Source: an uncultured Moraxella sp. (lineage in GTDB: Bacteria; Pseudomonadota; Gammaproteobacteria; Pseudomonadales; Moraxellaceae). From it: a DNA stretch of 61,485 nucleotides. The DNA lies in NCBI RefSeq assembly GCF_945873075.1, contig NZ_CAMCBS010000013.1, positions 1-61,485 of the forward strand. Reading direction: 5' to 3'. The notes below the pieces were generated by a model. The model saw only the letters and a program-made list of their open reading frames with translations. It did not search any database and was not told the DNA's origin. The translations under genes and the position numbers were made by a program. Below, one piece after another: positions 9,691 to 20,799 of this stretch. Position 1 is the first letter of the stretch, and each line of letters begins with the position of its first letter.

Positions 9691-10165
9691 GCACTTTTAT
9701 CGATATTATAAGCGGTATCGCCAAGTTTGCCTATAGTGCGTAGGCGTTTAAAACAATCTACACCGAACAGCTTGGCTTGAATAGACCCACCATTTGACTT
9801 GTTATATTATAATAAAAATAAACAAGCGTTCACTGATTATCAGTATTTGCCATCAATTCATAACTAATTATTAGTAAAAATGATTATCCGATAATAAATA
9901 GTATGCTATGATGGTGCTTCTATATATCTATACAAATAACACAGCGTATCTTTTTTTATCATTACCCACCCTATCAGCAAGCCAAGCAGTTTGACAAGCT
10001 AGCATGATAGATACAAGTGATGATTTGCCTGCAGGCTTAATTTGTTAGTTTTGTGGTCATTGATGGGCGTGTGTCGTTTGGTGGTGCTTAAATATCTACC
10101 AACTTGCACTTTTGTCCAATTGAGCGTTTGTTGTTTTTTTATTTGTCTGCATACAAGGAGCAGTT
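9691..10165. other. Non-coding stretch upstream of the citrate transporter
   Basis: No convincing gene is present. A 103-residue reading frame starting at 10042 runs into the transporter gene and has no ribosome site, so it was rejected. The stretch is AT-rich from about 9790 to 9960 and holds one candidate extended -10 promoter at 9904-9912. The leader from there to the transporter ATG would be about 250 bases; I see no known riboswitch in it. Confidence 0.5.
9884..9912 (+). promoter_or_regulatory. Candidate extended -10 promoter
   Basis: TTATCC (9884-9889), a 17-bp spacer, then TATGAT (9907-9912) preceded by TG one base upstream (TGCTATGAT). It is oriented toward the citrate transporter. 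Confidence 0.4.
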
Positions 10166-11527
10166 ATGCTTGCAAGCTTAGGTTTACTCATCGTATTTGG
10201 CTTTATGGTCTTGATTATGACCAAAAAAGCTTCGCCATTCATCGCACTGGTGCTCGTTCCGCTCATCGTCGCACTCGTCGCAGGTGCGATGCATTTGGGC
10301 GATATTGCCATCGCCGATATTCCAAAATTTGCCATCGCAGGTATCGTCAGTAACGAAGATTTGGGCATCAAAGGCGTGGCGGGCACAGCTGTCATGCTAC
10401 TATTTGCCATCTTGTATTTTGGCTTGATGCTCTCGGCAGGTCTATTTTCACCACTGAGCAACTGGATTATTAAGCGTGTCAAAGGCGACCCGCTAAAGGT
10501 GTTGGTTGGTACGGCGATTTTGGCATTGTTCGTCTCGGTCGATGGTGACGGCTCAACCACCACACTGGTGGTATGCTCGGCGATGATTCCAATTTATAAG
10601 CGTCTGAATATGAAGATGATGGATTTGGCGGTGCTAATCATTCTGGCTAACTCTATCATGAATCTACTGCCATGGGGCGGTCCGACAGCTCGTATCATCA
10701 CCGCGCTCAATGTCGATGAAGGTGAGCTACTGCGTGCTATCTTACCCGGTATGGTGATGGCATCGGTTTGGGTAGTTGTCGTCGCTATCATTCGTGGTGT
10801 CGCTGAGCGCAATCGCCTTGGCATCGTCAATCTGTCTGATGCCGATATCGCACAGATGCTGACCAAGCAAGACGAAGAAGAAAAGGCACTGTCTCGCCCG
10901 CATCTGCTTTGGGTGAACTTTGGTCTGACTGCGATTTTGATGACGCTGTTGATTTTTGGTGGTACTTGGGTGATTCCAAAGGTCAGCTCGGCACTGATTT
11001 TCTTGGTGGGTATTGCCATTGCCTTTGTGATTAACTATCCAAAACCTGCCGACCAACGCCTAATTATCGAAAAATACGGCTCATCAGCGGTACAAGTTAT
11101 CTTTATGGTGCTGGCTGCGGGCGTATTTATGGGTATCCTAGGCGGTACAGGCATGAGCAATGCTATGGGCGAAGCTTTGGCGACTTGGATTCCAGAACGC
11201 TTTGGCTCGCATTGGCCATTGATTGTAGCATTGGTATCTGTACCGGGGACATTTGTTCTGAGTAATGATGCGTTTTATTTGGGAGTGTTGCCTGTCTTGA
11301 ACCAAGTAGGCATCGAATATGGCTTTACCGCAATGGATATGGCGATTGCATCGACAGCAGGTCAAGCATTCCACTTGCTAAGTCCTTTGGTTGGCTTTAT
11401 TTATCTACTGCTACAAATCACTGGCGTGGATATGGGCAAATGGCAAATCCAATCTGCCAAATGGGGCATCGGTGTCTTTGTACTGTTCCTGCTTGGTATG
11501 TTTACCTTTGGTGGCGTGCCACTATAA
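10166..11527 (+). CDS. CitMHS-family citrate-metal transporter
   Basis: A 453-residue polytopic membrane protein of the CitMHS family, secondary transporters that take up citrate complexed with divalent metal ions together with protons. The family signature is visible as VSVDGDGSTTT at residues 124-133, and ILANSIMNLLPWGGPTAR follows. About 11-12 hydrophobic segments can be drawn, with a charged cytoplasmic loop near residues 220-245 (KQDEEEKALSR). The ATG has AAGGAG with good spacing. It stands alone between a long leader and a terminator. The substrate metal, and whether citrate is really the substrate, cannot be judged from the sequence. Confidence 0.85.
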   Translation: MLASLGLLIVFGFMVLIMTKKASPFIALVLVPLIVALVAGAMHLGDIAIADIPKFAIAGIVSNEDLGIKGVAGTAVMLLFAILYFGLMLSAGLFSPLSNWIIKRVKGDPLKVLVGTAILALFVSVDGDGSTTTLVVCSAMIPIYKRLNMKMMDLAVLIILANSIMNLLPWGGPTARIITALNVDEGELLRAILPGMVMASVWVVVVAIIRGVAERNRLGIVNLSDADIAQMLTKQDEEEKALSRPHLLWVNFGLTAILMTLLIFGGTWVIPKVSSALIFLVGIAIAFVINYPKPADQRLIIEKYGSSAVQVIFMVLAAGVFMGILGGTGMSNAMGEALATWIPERFGSHWPLIVALVSVPGTFVLSNDAFYLGVLPVLNQVGIEYGFTAMDMAIASTAGQAFHLLSPLVGFIYLLLQITGVDMGKWQIQSAKWGIGVFVLFLLGMFTFGGVPL

Positions 11528-11542
11528 ATCCGCCAAAACAAA

Positions 11543-11576
11543 AAAATTAGCATCCGATTGGGTGCTAATTTTTTTG
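11543..11576 (+). terminator. Terminator of the citrate transporter
   Basis: Stem AAATTAGCATCC/GGGTGCTAATTT (one wobble) with a 4-base loop is followed by TTTTT. It may act in both directions, because the converging dehydrogenase gene ends just beyond it. Confidence 0.75.
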
Positions 11577-11613
11577 TCACTATACTAATCACTATCTCGC
11601 TAAATGCTCAAGT

Positions 11614-12690
11614 CTAAGCACTCATCGCAATCTTGTGGCACATCTCAAGCAAGCGGTTGGCATAACCCCACTCATTATCATACCAAGCAAAGACCTTAAT
11701 CAGCTCGCCTGCTGCCATCAGCTGACCACCATCAATCACCAGCGAATGACTATCGCCAATAAAATCGCTCGACACCAGTGGCGCATCGGTATAGCCCATG
11801 ATGCCTACCATATCACCTGTGCTCTTGGCTTTCAGTGTGCGGCGAATCTCATCAATGGACACAGTTTGGCTAAGCTTGACCGTCACATCGATGGCAGCGA
11901 CATTGATGGTCGGCACTCGGATAGAATGACCGTTAATCTTGCCACGCATCGCAGGCAATACTCGCTCGGTGGCATTGATACTGCTTGATGTCGTCGGAAT
12001 GATATTATACCCACTGGCGCGCGCACGGCGAAAATCCCGATGTGCTTGGTCAAGCACGCTTTGGTCTGCGGTCACCGCATGAATCTCGGTCATCATCACC
12101 GAATGAATACCAAACGCATCATCAAGCACCGACAATAACGGCACAAGCGCCTGTGTGGTGCAGGACACACCAGAGATAATCGGCAATTGTCGATTTAGGA
12201 CGCTATCATTCACCCCAATCACCACGCTAGCATCCACTTCATCAAACGGCGCTGCCCCGACGATAACCTGCTTTGCCCCTGCTGTGCGATGGTGACTGGC
12301 ATCCTGATATGAGCGAAAATGCCCCGTGCACTCAAGCACCACATCAACACCGAGCGCTGACCAAGGCAAGTTTTCAGGCTTAGCTTCATTGACAAGCAAA
12401 ATCTGCTGCGTCTTTGTGCCATGCGTGATACACAGATAGCGCTTGTCATCTTGCACGGCAATCTTGGCAGTCGTCGTCACGCCATAGCACAGATTGGCAA
12501 GTCGCCCATGCACGCTGTCATACTCAAGCAAATGCAACAGCATCGACGCATCCGCCACATCATTAATCGCCACAATCTCAAGCGTGGCAAACGCATCAAA
12601 ATGCTTGAGATAGGCTCGCAATAAATTACGCCCAATACGCCCAAAGCCATTGATCGCCAAGCGTAGTTTTTGGTTATGATTCGCTGTCAT
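11614..12690 (-). CDS. Glyceraldehyde-3-phosphate / erythrose-4-phosphate dehydrogenase family protein
   Basis: A 358-residue member of the GapA/Epd family. The NAD-binding NGFGRIGR motif is near residues 14-21, the catalytic cysteine is Cys177 (SCTTQ), and the catalytic histidine is His204 (TEIHAVTADQ). RVPTINVAAIDVTV and AWYDNEWGYANR are conserved blocks, and the first resembles Epd more than GapA. The usual SCTTN is SCTTQ here, an unusual change beside the nucleophile. The chosen ATG (12690) overlaps the end of the helicase gene; a start at 12735 would add 15 residues without a ribosome site. The order tkt-helicase-dehydrogenase recalls the tkt-epd linkage of Pseudomonas, favouring a role in glycolysis/gluconeogenesis or in pyridoxal phosphate synthesis. 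Confidence 0.85.
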   Translation of the reverse strand: MTANHNQKLRLAINGFGRIGRNLLRAYLKHFDAFATLEIVAINDVADASMLLHLLEYDSVHGRLANLCYGVTTTAKIAVQDDKRYLCITHGTKTQQILLVNEAKPENLPWSALGVDVVLECTGHFRSYQDASHHRTAGAKQVIVGAAPFDEVDASVVIGVNDSVLNRQLPIISGVSCTTQALVPLLSVLDDAFGIHSVMMTEIHAVTADQSVLDQAHRDFRRARASGYNIIPTTSSSINATERVLPAMRGKINGHSIRVPTINVAAIDVTVKLSQTVSIDEIRRTLKAKSTGDMVGIMGYTDAPLVSSDFIGDSHSLVIDGGQLMAAGELIKVFAWYDNEWGYANRLLEMCHKIAMSA

Positions 12691-14587
12691 CAGTGGTTGC
12701 CTGTGTTGTGTTGGTATCGATGAATAGTAGCGCAAGACGCACTTGGTTGTAGCTATAAGATTCTCTAAGCTCTTCGACGATGGGTTTTAGGCGGATGCCA
12801 TCGGCAAATTCGCCTTGCGATTCAAGTAGCTCAAAAGCTTGTTCAACTTCTTGAATCATCTCATCATCTGGTCGATAGCTCATGATGGTTGGCAGTGCTT
12901 CAAGTAGCGATTTACCATCGGCACTTTTTGATAATTTTTCATCAGCTTGTGTAGTTTCAATACGCTTAAGCAAATCTTCTAAATGCCCGATGATGGTCGA
13001 TACTGCCAAATTTCGCTCGGCGGCGATATTCTCAAGCGACATACCCGTTTTCATTAAATCCAATGTCGCTGACAGGGTTGGGCTAAGTAGCACGCCTGCA
13101 TTATCTGCATCGGCTCGGGCTTTGGCTTGCGCTTTTTTGGTTTGTAGCGCTTGTTTTTTTAATGTCAAATGTTTCTCATTTTGGGCAATCTGCGCAGGAT
13201 TGGTAATACCACCACAAGCATCAATAAAGGCAGTATAGACAGTGGCAAGCATCTCATCATCAAGGATAGCAAATTTCTCGGCGTGCTCGGCAGACAGCTC
13301 AATCAATCGCTGATCCACTCGTTGTACCCATTCATCGAGCAATAGACTTTTTAGGTTAAATCCGAGTAGTTTCAAACCATCCAATGACCGTAATCTTGAT
13401 AGCGCCACATAGCCCTGCCCCATCTCAAAGGTCTTGGATAGATCAATCTCGGCAGCATCAAGCGTCATGCCCTGTGATTTGTGCACAGTAATTGCCCATG
13501 CTAGGCAAAGCGGTACTTGGCAAAAGCTTGCTAGCACTTCGCCGTCGCTACCTTCGACCGTCCATTCTTCGGGCTCGGCAAGCACTTCACCGCCATTATT
13601 GAGCCGTACAATCGGATATACCCGCTCATCGACATCATCAGTTTGATAAGTCTTGCCCGATTGCCCCTGCCATCCGACCACCTTGCCCATCGTGCCATTA
13701 TACACGCCAAGCAGGGGTAAGTTTTTGACAAACATCACTTTTGCGCCAAGCTTGAGTGTCAGCTCGCTTGGTGCTCGTACCGATTTTGCTAGGGCTTCTT
13801 GTAGCGGTTTTTCGCCCGAAATGGTCGCAGTAAACAGCTGCGGCTTGGTGTCTAGATTGGCAATTTCTTGTAAGTTAATCTTATCAACATCGGCATTATG
13901 CGTATATAGACGAGTGCGGTTGAGCTCAATGGTATGATGCAGGGTCTGTGTCAGTACATCAACCGCCTGCTGGGTGACTGTCTGCGAGCGGATTTGGTTC
14001 AAAATATCATTGAGCGACAGTCCGTATTGCTCTCTTTCGCCATGCCCTGCTTGACGGTGCTGTTCGGTCAGATAGCAGATTTGAAAATTACACTCAAGCC
14101 AAGCCTTTGACATAAAAGCATATTTTTCTTTGGAAGTTTCGCCTTTTTCGCCCACAGGTGGTAACTGAAAAAAATCACCCGAAAAAATCACCTGCACGCC
14201 ACCAAAGGGCATATCATTTTTGCGAAAATATTTCATCACCGCATCAATGGTATCCACCTGCTTAAGATGCAGCATCGAAATCTCATCAATAATCAGCACT
14301 TTGGCATTACGCAGGCGATCGACGAACTCTTCACGACTGGCAAGTTTTTGTAGATTTACGTTATCAAATTCATTTTGGATACCAATCCCCGACCACGAAT
14401 GAATGGTCATGCCATTCATGTGCGTGGCGGCAATACCTGTGCTGGCGGTGATTGCCACAGGTACGCCACGGACACGCAGATAGTCAATGTATTGGTTGAG
14501 CACATAGGTCTTACCTGCGCCTGCCTGCCCTGTCAAAAAGACATTTTGCCCTGTTTTTAGAATGGATAATGCGGTGGATTGTTTCAT
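12674..14587 (-). CDS. Pif1/RecD-like superfamily 1B DNA helicase
   Basis: A 637-residue helicase. Walker A is GQAGAGKT at residues 20-27 and Walker B LIIDEISM has Asp101-Glu102. Later motifs include VIFSGDFFQLPPV and the C-terminal TVHKSQGMTLDAAEIDL block. This is the arrangement of Pif1-type 5'-3' helicases, which process forks, G-quadruplexes and R-loops. The C-terminal part (about residues 480-560) carries a RecQ-like helix-turn-helix with STIIGHLEDLLKR. I chose the ATG at 14587 because it gives a normal N-terminus; an in-frame TTG six codons upstream is possible. The gene lies between tkt and the dehydrogenase on the same strand, about 115 bases and one terminator after tkt. Confidence 0.9.
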   Translation of the reverse strand: MKQSTALSILKTGQNVFLTGQAGAGKTYVLNQYIDYLRVRGVPVAITASTGIAATHMNGMTIHSWSGIGIQNEFDNVNLQKLASREEFVDRLRNAKVLIIDEISMLHLKQVDTIDAVMKYFRKNDMPFGGVQVIFSGDFFQLPPVGEKGETSKEKYAFMSKAWLECNFQICYLTEQHRQAGHGEREQYGLSLNDILNQIRSQTVTQQAVDVLTQTLHHTIELNRTRLYTHNADVDKINLQEIANLDTKPQLFTATISGEKPLQEALAKSVRAPSELTLKLGAKVMFVKNLPLLGVYNGTMGKVVGWQGQSGKTYQTDDVDERVYPIVRLNNGGEVLAEPEEWTVEGSDGEVLASFCQVPLCLAWAITVHKSQGMTLDAAEIDLSKTFEMGQGYVALSRLRSLDGLKLLGFNLKSLLLDEWVQRVDQRLIELSAEHAEKFAILDDEMLATVYTAFIDACGGITNPAQIAQNEKHLTLKKQALQTKKAQAKARADADNAGVLLSPTLSATLDLMKTGMSLENIAAERNLAVSTIIGHLEDLLKRIETTQADEKLSKSADGKSLLEALPTIMSYRPDDEMIQEVEQAFELLESQGEFADGIRLKPIVEELRESYSYNQVRLALLFIDTNTTQATTDDSES

Positions 14588-14652
14588 TGTGTGTCGATTT
14601 GGCAATCAAATAAATTGCTTAGGATAGCATATTTTTGGCAAGCTTTGAAAAT

Positions 14653-14686
14653 AAAATCGGGCATATCACACGATACGCCCGATTTT
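14653..14686 (-). terminator. tkt terminator
   Basis: A 10-bp stem, AAAATCGGGC (14653-14662) with GCCCGATTTT (14677-14686), lies just downstream of tkt, with a T-rich run (ATTTTC) on the minus strand. Confidence 0.75.
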
Positions 14687-14701
14687 TATTGGTTTAGCGG
14701 A

Positions 14702-16702
14702 TTAGACCAAAGATTTTACCGCATCTACCACAGCTTCGGTCGTGATACCAAAATGCTCGAACAAGTCCTTGGCAGGTGCTGACTCACCAAAGGTCGTCAT
14801 ACCGATGATTTTGCCATCTAGACCAACAAACTTATACCAATAATCAACGATACCCGCTTCAACAGCGACACGAGCACGCACCGCTGATGGCAGTACTGAT
14901 TCGATGTAGTCGCTTGATTGCTTAACAAAGATTTCAGCACATGGCATTGATACCACACGCACGCCCACGCCTGCGTCGGTCAGCTGTTTGTGTGCATTCA
15001 TCGCAAGCTCCACTTCTGAGCCTGTGGCAATGATGATGGCTTGTAGCGTGCCTTGCTCGCTTGCCAAAATATAGCCACCTTTTTCGATATTATTGATTTG
15101 CTCATCACTGCGTGCTTGGAACGCCAAGTTTTGACGAGATAGAATCAGTGATGATGGTGCATTGGCGGTTTGTAGGGCTTTTTTCCAGGCGACAGCGGTC
15201 TCAACCGTATCGCATGGACGCCATGTGAAGTGATTTGGCGTGTTGCGTAGGCTTGCCACTTGCTCAACTGGCTGATGCGTTGGGCCGTCTTCGCCGAGAC
15301 CGATAGAGTCGTGGGTATAGACATTAATCACACGCTGTTTCATCAGTGCTGACATACGCACCGCATTGCGTGCATATTCCATAAACATCAAGAAAGTCGC
15401 TGTATAAGGGATAAATCCGCCGTGCAATGCCACGCCATTAGCAATCGCTGTCATACCAAACTCACGCACGCCATAGTGGACATAGTTACCATCGGCGTGG
15501 TCTTGGACGCCTTTTGCGCCTGCCCATAGAGTTAGGTTCGAGCCTGCTAGGTCAGCTGAGCCGCCTAGGATTTCTGGTAGGTTTGGTGCAAGTGCTGCTA
15601 TGGCGTTTTGGCTGGCTTTACGAGTAGCGATGCTTTCGCCTTTGTCGTTACACGCTTTGATAAAGTCATTCGCCACTTGTTCAAAATCAGCAGGCAATTC
15701 ACCATTAAGACGGCGTAGCAATTCGGCTGCTTCTGCTGGATACGCCGATTGATACTTGGCAAATTGCTCATTCCAAGCAGCTTCACGAGCATTACCCGCT
15801 TCACGAGCATCCCACGCCTGATAAATCTCATCAGGGATGGCAAATGGCGTGCTATCCGCCCAGCCCATCGCTTCACGAGCCAATGCAATCTCATCAGCGC
15901 CAAGCGGTGCGCCGTGACAGTCTTCTTTGCCTTGCTTATTTGGTGAGCCTAGACCGATGATGGTCTTACAGATGATTAGGCTTGGCTTGGTGGTCTCGGC
16001 TTTGGCGTCGATGGTGGCTTGACGGATGGCGTCTTGGTCATGACCATCGACATGAAGCACCTGCCAGCCATAAGCTTCAAAACGCTTGGCGGTGTCATCA
16101 CTGAACCAGCCTTCGACCTCACCATCAATCGAGATACCATTGTCATCATAATAAGCAATCAGCTTGCCTAGACCCAAAGTCCCCGCCAATGAGCACGCTT
16201 CGTGGCTCACACCCTCCATCAGACAGCCATCGCCCAAGAATGCATAGGTGTAATGGTCGATAATGGCGTTATCCGCTTTGTTAAACTGCGCCGCCAAAGT
16301 CTTCTCGGCAAGTGCAAAACCCACCGCATTGGCGATACCTTGACCCAATGGACCTGTGGTGGTCTCAATACCATCGGCATAGCCATGCTCAGGGTGGCCT
16401 GCGGTTTTTGAGTGTAGCTTGCGGAAATTTTTGATGTCATCCAAGCTTAGGTTGTACCCTGATAGATGTAGCAAAGCATAAATCAGCATCGAGCCATGGC
16501 CATTTGACAGTACAAAGCGGTCACGGTTTGCCCAGTTGGCATTGTTTGGGTTGTGGCTTAGAAACTCACGCCAAAGCACTTCGGCGATGTCAGCCATGCC
16601 CATCGGCGCTCCCGGATGGCCTGAGTTGGCTTGTTGAACCGCATCCATCGCAAGAACACGGATAGCGTTGGCATTTGGTCGTTGATTCAGTTGGGTTGGC
16701 AT
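14702..16702 (-). CDS. tkt: Transketolase
   Basis: Transketolase moves two-carbon units between sugar phosphates in the non-oxidative pentose phosphate pathway, using thiamine diphosphate. The 666-residue product is full length. It begins with [20 protein letters not shown], followed by [13 protein letters not shown]. The TPP-binding region GDGCLMEG...[10 protein letters not shown] (seen as [11 protein letters not shown]) and the pyrimidine-domain segment [14 protein letters not shown] are intact. AGGTGGA lies upstream of the ATG with good spacing. A possible TATAAT sits at 16763-16768 on the minus strand, inside the terminal region of serS. Confidence 0.97.
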   Translation of the reverse strand: MPTQLNQRPNANAIRVLAMDAVQQANSGHPGAPMGMADIAEVLWREFLSHNPNNANWANRDRFVLSNGHGSMLIYALLHLSGYNLSLDDIKNFRKLHSKTAGHPEHGYADGIETTTGPLGQGIANAVGFALAEKTLAAQFNKADNAIIDHYTYAFLGDGCLMEGVSHEACSLAGTLGLGKLIAYYDDNGISIDGEVEGWFSDDTAKRFEAYGWQVLHVDGHDQDAIRQATIDAKAETTKPSLIICKTIIGLGSPNKQGKEDCHGAPLGADEIALAREAMGWADSTPFAIPDEIYQAWDAREAGNAREAAWNEQFAKYQSAYPAEAAELLRRLNGELPADFEQVANDFIKACNDKGESIATRKASQNAIAALAPNLPEILGGSADLAGSNLTLWAGAKGVQDHADGNYVHYGVREFGMTAIANGVALHGGFIPYTATFLMFMEYARNAVRMSALMKQRVINVYTHDSIGLGEDGPTHQPVEQVASLRNTPNHFTWRPCDTVETAVAWKKALQTANAPSSLILSRQNLAFQARSDEQINNIEKGGYILASEQGTLQAIIIATGSEVELAMNAHKQLTDAGVGVRVVSMPCAEIFVKQSSDYIESVLPSAVRARVAVEAGIVDYWYKFVGLDGKIIGMTTFGESAPAKDLFEHFGITTEAVVDAVKSLV

Positions 16703-16774
16703 AAGTAATCCACCTAGTTTTTAAGAAATTTTTCTAATTAAAAAATTAAAATCGTACAAATAATTATACATTAA

Positions 16775-18133
<1,359 letters not shown>

Positions 18134-18324
18134 TTACATAATTTAATGAGTGTATTTATAGCGATAAATACTTGCCAATAATAGCAAATTTTCCCCAAAA
18201 TTTCAGCCAATTTCATCATTTCACGCCATTTTGCCCAAAAAATTTTTGCAAATTCTAAGTTTTGGTTTATTTTTTTGCATAAAATGGGTAATATAAGCAC
18301 AGTCTTTTTATGGAAATGAAAATT

Positions 18325-18984
18325 ATGTCAAAAGCGTTGTACCCTTATACCCTAAAGCCTGTCGCCCTAAACATGACCGAAGCGGAATTTCGTGCGGCAC
18401 AGCTTGCCTTGTTTGACAAAAGCTCAAGCCATTATTCCATCAAATCCATCAAGCCAAAAGAGTGGATTGTGATGGCGATTGCGGTGGCTGCTGCGATTGC
18501 TGGTCTTGTGTTTGTCAGTGGCTATTCGACCATTATTTTTTGGTTGATGCTTGTGCTTGTTGGCTTGTACCTGTTGGCACGCACTTTGGGTCTAAAATGG
18601 TATATGCAAAGAGAATACCAAAAACAAGTCGCTAGCACCGAGATGCCTGAGCAAATGAGCGGTGTACAGCTTGGTGTGCAATCGCATGGTCTGATTATGG
18701 CAATCCCTGCACCACAAGCCATCATGAACTCACCACAAATGCGTGGTATGCAGATGAAAGCTGCGCCAACCCAATCAGCGGTGATTGGCTGGGATACAGT
18801 GACCAGCTGGGATGAGACGGATGAATTTTTGTTTATGATGTTTGAAATGAAAGGTCAAAAAGGCTCACAAATCATCCCAAAACGCCTTGATAAACAAGGC
18901 TTGCCAATTGACACCATCAAAAAACACCTAAGCGAAGTCAAGCCAAAAGGTCTAGAAGCAGTGATGCAAACCGCCAATGGCTAA
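18325..18984 (+). CDS. YcxB-like two-span membrane protein
   Basis: A 219-residue protein with two adjacent hydrophobic segments (about residues 46-62 and 68-88) and a C-terminal soluble domain. The architecture (short N-terminus, TM pair, then a domain with VIGWDTVTSWDETDEFLFMMF and QIIPKR) fits the YcxB-like family of unknown function. I chose the ATG at 18325 over 18310 because GGAAATG precedes it at usable spacing. The soluble part contains a methionine-rich stretch (NSPQMRGMQMKAA). It is divergent from serS and closed by a strong terminator. Function unknown. Confidence 0.7.
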   Translation: MSKALYPYTLKPVALNMTEAEFRAAQLALFDKSSSHYSIKSIKPKEWIVMAIAVAAAIAGLVFVSGYSTIIFWLMLVLVGLYLLARTLGLKWYMQREYQKQVASTEMPEQMSGVQLGVQSHGLIMAIPAPQAIMNSPQMRGMQMKAAPTQSAVIGWDTVTSWDETDEFLFMMFEMKGQKGSQIIPKRLDKQGLPIDTIKKHLSEVKPKGLEAVMQTANG

Positions 18985-19001
18985 TTTGATAAGCTAAAGC
19001 A

Positions 19002-19034
19002 AAAAAGCGAGAATGAGCGTTCTCGCTTTTTGCT
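19002..19034 (+). terminator. Terminator of the YcxB-like gene
   Basis: A perfect 12-bp stem AAAAAGCGAGAA/TTCTCGCTTTTT with a 6-base loop. Confidence 0.88.
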
Positions 19035-19042
19035 TATCATAC

Positions 19043-19086
19043 TGATAAAAAAAACAGCGGTAATCATGACAATTACCGCTGTTTTT
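19043..19086. terminator. guaB terminator (bidirectional)
   Basis: A 14-bp stem (19051-19064 with 19072-19085). The minus strand, on which guaB is read, follows it with eight T residues. Confidence 0.88.
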
Positions 19087-19109
19087 CAAGCTATCGTAAG
19101 TATTTGGGA

Positions 19110-20582
19110 TTAATTCTGACGATAGTTCGGTGCTTCTTTGGTGATTTGGACATCGTGGACGTGCGATTCTTTCATGCCTGCTGATGTCACTTTAACAAAG
19201 GTGGTATTGTGGCGCATCTCTTCGATGGTACGGCAACCTGTGTAGCCCATTGATGATTTTAGACCACCGGCAAGCTGATTGATGATACCTGCCACTGGGC
19301 CTTTGTATGGTACACGACCTTCGATGCCTTCTGGGACAAGCTTTTCGACACCGTCTTTGGCATCTTGGAAATAGCGGTCTGATGAGCCGTTTTGACCACT
19401 CATCGCACCCAGCGAGCCCATGCCACGATACGCCTTATAGTAGCGACCTTGGAACAGCTCAACTTCGCCTGGGGCTTCTTCAGTACCTGCCAGCAGGCTA
19501 CCCACCATGATGCACGATGCACCTGCTGCGATGGCTTTTGCCATATCGCCTGAGAAGCGGATACCGCCGTCAGCGATGAGCGGAATACGGTCTTTGAGTG
19601 CGGTAGCGACATTATCAATGGCGCTGATTTGTGGCACGCCGATACCTGCGATGATACGAGTAGTACAGATAGAACCCGGGCCGATACCGACTTTGACAGC
19701 ATTAGCACCAGCATCCATCAAGGCAAGCGCCGCATCACCGGTGGCGATGTTACCGCCGATGACTTGGATGTTTGGATAGTTTTTCTTAATCCATGCCACA
19801 CGGTCAATCACGCCTTTTGAGTGGCCATGTGCTGTATCGACGATGATGACATCGACATTGGCATCAATCAGCGCTTCCACACGAGCTTCGGTATCTGCAC
19901 CTGTACCCACAGCGGCTCCGACACGCAGACGACCACGACTGTCTTTGGCGGCATTTGGGTTGTTTTCGGCTTTGGTGAAGTCATTGACAGTAATCAAACC
20001 TTTTAGGCGAAAATCATCATCAATCACCACGACTTTTTCGATGCGGTGCTTGTGTAGTAGCTCTTTGATACGCTCTTGTGATTCGCCTTCTTTGACCGTG
20101 ACCAGCTTATCTTTTGGGGTCATGACATTGGATACAGGCTGATTTAGGTTGGTTTCAAAGCGTAAATCACGGTGCGTCACGATACCCACAACCTTATTGC
20201 TACCTGCTTCTACGACAGGCACACCACTGATTTTGTGCTCACGAGTGATGCGTAGCAAATCACCCACAGTGGCATCAGGATTGACAGTAATAGGGTCAGC
20301 AACTGTACCTGCTTCGAACTTTTTGACATGGCGGACACGGCGGGCTTGGTGTGCGATGTCCATGTTTTTGTGAATAATGCCTAGACCGCCAAGCTGAGCC
20401 ATCGCAATCGCCATCTTGGATTCGGTGACGGTATCCATCGCTGCTGAGATGATTGGCAGATTTAGGTTGATGTCGGTGGTTAGGCGAGTGGTTAGGTTGG
20501 TTTCTTTTGGTAGGACTTCTGAGTAGGCAGGTAAGAGCAAGACATCGTCAAATGTCAAGGCATCGTAGGCAATGCGTAGCAT
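19110..20582 (-). CDS. guaB: Inosine-5'-monophosphate dehydrogenase
   Basis: IMPDH oxidises IMP to XMP, the committed step of guanine nucleotide synthesis. The 490-residue enzyme has the catalytic barrel interrupted by a CBS-domain pair at about residues 93-203. The catalytic loop [12 protein letters not shown] contains the nucleophile Cys306, and the mobile-flap region RYFQ follows. All functional residues look intact. A promoter with an extended -10 lies upstream, and guaA is not adjacent. Confidence 0.98.
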   Translation of the reverse strand: MLRIAYDALTFDDVLLLPAYSEVLPKETNLTTRLTTDINLNLPIISAAMDTVTESKMAIAMAQLGGLGIIHKNMDIAHQARRVRHVKKFEAGTVADPITVNPDATVGDLLRITREHKISGVPVVEAGSNKVVGIVTHRDLRFETNLNQPVSNVMTPKDKLVTVKEGESQERIKELLHKHRIEKVVVIDDDFRLKGLITVNDFTKAENNPNAAKDSRGRLRVGAAVGTGADTEARVEALIDANVDVIIVDTAHGHSKGVIDRVAWIKKNYPNIQVIGGNIATGDAALALMDAGANAVKVGIGPGSICTTRIIAGIGVPQISAIDNVATALKDRIPLIADGGIRFSGDMAKAIAAGASCIMVGSLLAGTEEAPGEVELFQGRYYKAYRGMGSLGAMSGQNGSSDRYFQDAKDGVEKLVPEGIEGRVPYKGPVAGIINQLAGGLKSSMGYTGCRTIEEMRHNTTFVKVTSAGMKESHVHDVQITKEAPNYRQN

Positions 20583-20650
20583 AGGTTATTTCCTTGTGGT
20601 GTGCCAAATTATCCAAAAATCAGATAATTAGGATGATGAAATAACGCCGT

Positions 20651-20680
20651 ATTGTACCAAAAATTTGGGGGTGTTGGCAA
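20651..20680 (-). promoter_or_regulatory. guaB promoter
   Basis: Read on the minus strand: TTGCCA (20680-20675), an 18-bp spacer, and TACAAT (20656-20651) preceded by TGG, an extended -10 form. It lies about 70 bases upstream of the guaB ATG. Confidence 0.55.
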
Positions 20681-20799
20681 GGTTTTTTCAAATTATCGAC
20701 ACCAGCCATGCTTTTTATTTGTATAGATTATTGTCAAAAAACTAGCATACAAGCAAAAACTTTGCCATAATACAAAAAAACCAATCAATGAGTTATCAT

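Noticed and set aside
10042-10353. Plus-strand frame of 103 codons before the citrate transporter
   Set aside because: It has no ribosome site, unusual composition, and runs deep into the well-supported transporter gene in another frame.
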